The translations under genes were made by a program, and so were the position numbers. Below the pieces are notes generated by a model. That model did not search any database and had not been told where the DNA came from. It saw only the letters and a program-made list of their open reading frames with translations. A DNA stretch of 64,000 nucleotides from Ectothiorhodospira marina (GTDB lineage Bacteria; Pseudomonadota; Gammaproteobacteria; Ectothiorhodospirales; Ectothiorhodospiraceae): the NCBI RefSeq assembly GCF_900109495.1, contig NZ_FOAA01000012.1, positions 55,849-119,848 on the forward strand, in the 5' to 3' direction. This document shows positions 62,383-64,000 of the stretch, in pieces; the stretch's first letter is position 1; every line of letters starts with the position of its first letter.

Positions 62383-62531
62383 GTAAAGGCCCTCCGTTTT
62401 GAGTGGTTTCGGGGCGGCATCCGGGCAAGGTGTGCTCATCCTCGGCATTGGTTATCATGCCGGCGACCTCGGCCCGAGGCTCGCCGCCTCCATCTTTATA
62501 GGGCCGTATCACCTAAAAGACGAGGAAGGAC

Positions 62532-63740
62532 ATGACGCAGGTTGATGAGCAGATCGAGACTCTCAAGCGAGGGTGCCATGAATTGCTTCTGGAGGGCGAA
62601 CTGACCGAGCGATTGAAGGCCGGTCGCCCCCTCCGGGTCAAGGCCGGCTTCGATCCCACGGCACCCGATCTTCATCTGGGTCATACAGTGTTGCTGAACA
62701 AACTGCGTCAGTTTCAGGACCTGGGGCACGAGACCCTGTTCCTGATTGGTGATTTCACCGGCATGATCGGTGATCCCAGCGGCAAGAACACCACCCGCCC
62801 GCCCCTGACCCCGGATGAGGTGGCAGCCAACGCCCGCACCTATGAGGATCAGATCTTCAAGGTGCTGGATCCGGCGCGGACCCGCATCGTTTTCAACTCG
62901 CACTGGATGGGAAGCATGACCTCCGCCGAGATGATCCAGCTGGCTTCCCGGCATACGGTGGCCCGCATGCTGGAGCGGGATGATTTCCACAAGCGCTACA
63001 CCAGTGGCCAGCCCATTGCGATTCATGAGTTCCTCTACCCCCTGGTACAGGGGTACGACTCGGTCCATCTGGAGGCCGATGTGGAATTGGGCGGTACGGA
63101 TCAGAAATTCAATCTGCTGGTGGGCCGCGAATTGCAGAAACAGATGGGCCAGCCCCCTCAGGTGGTCATGACCATGCCGATCCTCGAGGGGCTGGATGGG
63201 GTGCAGAAGATGTCCAAGTCTCTGGGTAACTATGTGGGCGTGCAGGAACCCCCCAATGAGATGTTCGGCAAGCTGATGTCGATTTCCGATGATCTGATGT
63301 GGCGCTATTTCGAGTTGCTGTCCTTCCGGCCGATGCCGGAGGTGGAGGGTTTCCGTCGTGACATCGAGGCAGGTACCAATCCCCGGGACGTGAAGTTCCT
63401 GCTTTGCGAGGAACTGGTGACCCGCTTCCATGGGGGCGCTGCGGCCGAGCAGGCCAAGCAGGCCTTTATTCAGCGCTTCCAGAAGGGCGCCATGCCCGAT
63501 GACATCCCCGAGGTTTCCCTGGTGGTCCCGAGCGAGGGGGTTCCCGTGGCCAACCTGCTCAAGCAGGCCGGTCTGGTCGGTAGCACCTCAGACGCCCTGC
63601 GCATGATCCGCCAAGGCGCCGTGCGCATGGACGGCGAACGCCTGGAGGATACGGCCCTGCGTCTTCCGCCTGGCTGCGCAGCGATATTCCAGGTGGGCAA
63701 GCGGCGCTTTGCCCGCGTTACCCTAAAGGTTGAGAGTTGA
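62532..63740 (+). CDS. tyrS: tyrosyl-tRNA synthetase
   Basis: 402 aa class I synthetase of the TyrZ-like subgroup. HIGH-type motif H48-L-G-H51 and K226-M-S-K-S230; C-terminal S4-like RNA-binding domain (about 335-400). GAGGAAGG precedes the ATG. In Pseudomonas this gene directly precedes an rRNA operon, which fits the promoter at 63957. Confidence 0.97.
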   Translation: MTQVDEQIETLKRGCHELLLEGELTERLKAGRPLRVKAGFDPTAPDLHLGHTVLLNKLRQFQDLGHETLFLIGDFTGMIGDPSGKNTTRPPLTPDEVAANARTYEDQIFKVLDPARTRIVFNSHWMGSMTSAEMIQLASRHTVARMLERDDFHKRYTSGQPIAIHEFLYPLVQGYDSVHLEADVELGGTDQKFNLLVGRELQKQMGQPPQVVMTMPILEGLDGVQKMSKSLGNYVGVQEPPNEMFGKLMSISDDLMWRYFELLSFRPMPEVEGFRRDIEAGTNPRDVKFLLCEELVTRFHGGAAAEQAKQAFIQRFQKGAMPDDIPEVSLVVPSEGVPVANLLKQAGLVGSTSDALRMIRQGAVRMDGERLEDTALRLPPGCAAIFQVGKRRFARVTLKVES

Positions 63741-63750
63741 GGTGAGCCTT

Positions 63751-63868
63751 CCCCTCACCCCAACCCCTCTCCCCCGAGGGGAGAGGGGCTCGAGGCGCCT
63801 ATCTATCCTGCGGTGGGATGGGTTTTCTCCCTTCTCCCCTTGGGGGAGAAGGGCCGGGGATGAGGGGG
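63751..63868. repeat. two-hairpin palindromic element
   Basis: CCCCTCACCCC, a hairpin (CCCCTCTCCCC/GGGGAGAGGGG), about 40 bp of spacer, a second hairpin (CCCTTCTCCCC/GGGGAGAAGGG), then GGGGATGAGGGG. The outer ends are complementary, so the whole can fold on itself. Same design as 9758-10222. It may also end tyrS transcription. Confidence 0.8.
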
Positions 63869-63956
63869 GGAGGGGCGCCCGGTGGTATCTGTTCTCTCTA
63901 ATGTGTTGTTTTTCTTAGGCATTTCAAAATAGTTTCAAAAAAGTGAATTCAGGGTG

Positions 63957-63984
63957 TTGACGGTATTTTTCAGTGGCCTATAAT
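63957..63984 (+). promoter_or_regulatory. rRNA-operon-type promoter
   Basis: TTGACG (63957-63962), 16-bp spacer, perfect TATAAT (63979-63984), then a GCGCGC discriminator. A/T-rich text with A-tracts upstream (63921-63950) resembles an UP element. These are features of stringently controlled rrn promoters; the rRNA itself would be beyond the window. Confidence 0.7.
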
Positions 63985-64000
63985 GCGCGCTCTCCAACGG

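Overview
The window is GC-rich, gene-dense gammaproteobacterial chromosome. An isolated pair of light-harvesting genes (pucA/pucB, 41884-42246) points to a purple phototroph. The LH2 type and the gammaproteobacterial gene orders suggest a purple sulfur bacterium of the Ectothiorhodospiraceae/Chromatiales kind. This assignment is inference; no rRNA lies inside the window, although a strong rrn-type promoter ends it.

Layout. 1-1.6 kb: the 5' end of an lptD-like gene, adk, and divergent ppa. 1.7-9.8 kb: a tightly overlapping envelope operon mrdA-rodA-mltB-rlpA-dacA-dat-ybeD-lipB (cell elongation, peptidoglycan trimming, lipoate transfer). It ends in a palindromic element whose interior has become a 45-bp tandem array. 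10.2-14 kb (minus): hypothetical gene, prmC, prfA, hemA. 14.3-21.4 kb (plus): TPR lipoprotein, lolB, ispE, tRNA-Gln, prs, rplY, pth, ychF, tRNA-Met, a classical gammaproteobacterial order. 21.4-29.1 kb: LysE-type exporter, CheB-CheR-PAS fusion overlapping a PAS-GGDEF-EAL protein, a Crp/Fnr regulator, a fatty-acid desaturase.

29.1-40.6 kb is the most accessory-looking part. It holds a 24-aa membrane peptide, a hypothetical secreted protein, a graveyard of three gene fragments (DUF2254, DUF4398 and lipoprotein remnants), small stress-type proteins (small lipoprotein, CsbD, BON) and a giant 2,874-aa cyclic beta-glucan synthase (NdvB/Cgs type) translationally coupled to the BON gene. 40.1-42.4 kb (minus) holds the LH2 operon with a promoter and a TGT-N12-ACA (CrtJ/PpsR-type) site, then an Hsp33 gene that has lost all four zinc/redox cysteines, then a DUF192 lipoprotein. 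42.6-47.3 kb: two tandem paralogous NIT-GGDEF-EAL membrane proteins.

47.4-64 kb returns to housekeeping: ubiX, LON-domain protein, thioredoxin, TauE/SafE transporter, hemL, thiE, thiD, rubredoxin, HAD phosphatase, rppH, ptsP, a TlpA-like protein, argC, a DUF6776-type protein, bactofilin, erpA, a Sel1 protein, anmK and tyrS. The window closes on a promoter that looks like the start of an rRNA operon.

The most unusual signals are the LH2 subunits, which lack both tryptophans that hydrogen-bond B850 bacteriochlorophyll in the closest known structural type and are encoded in alpha-beta order, and the cysteine-less Hsp33 next to them. Tetrapyrrole genes (hemA, hemL) lie in separate operons and supply precursor for both heme and bacteriochlorophyll.
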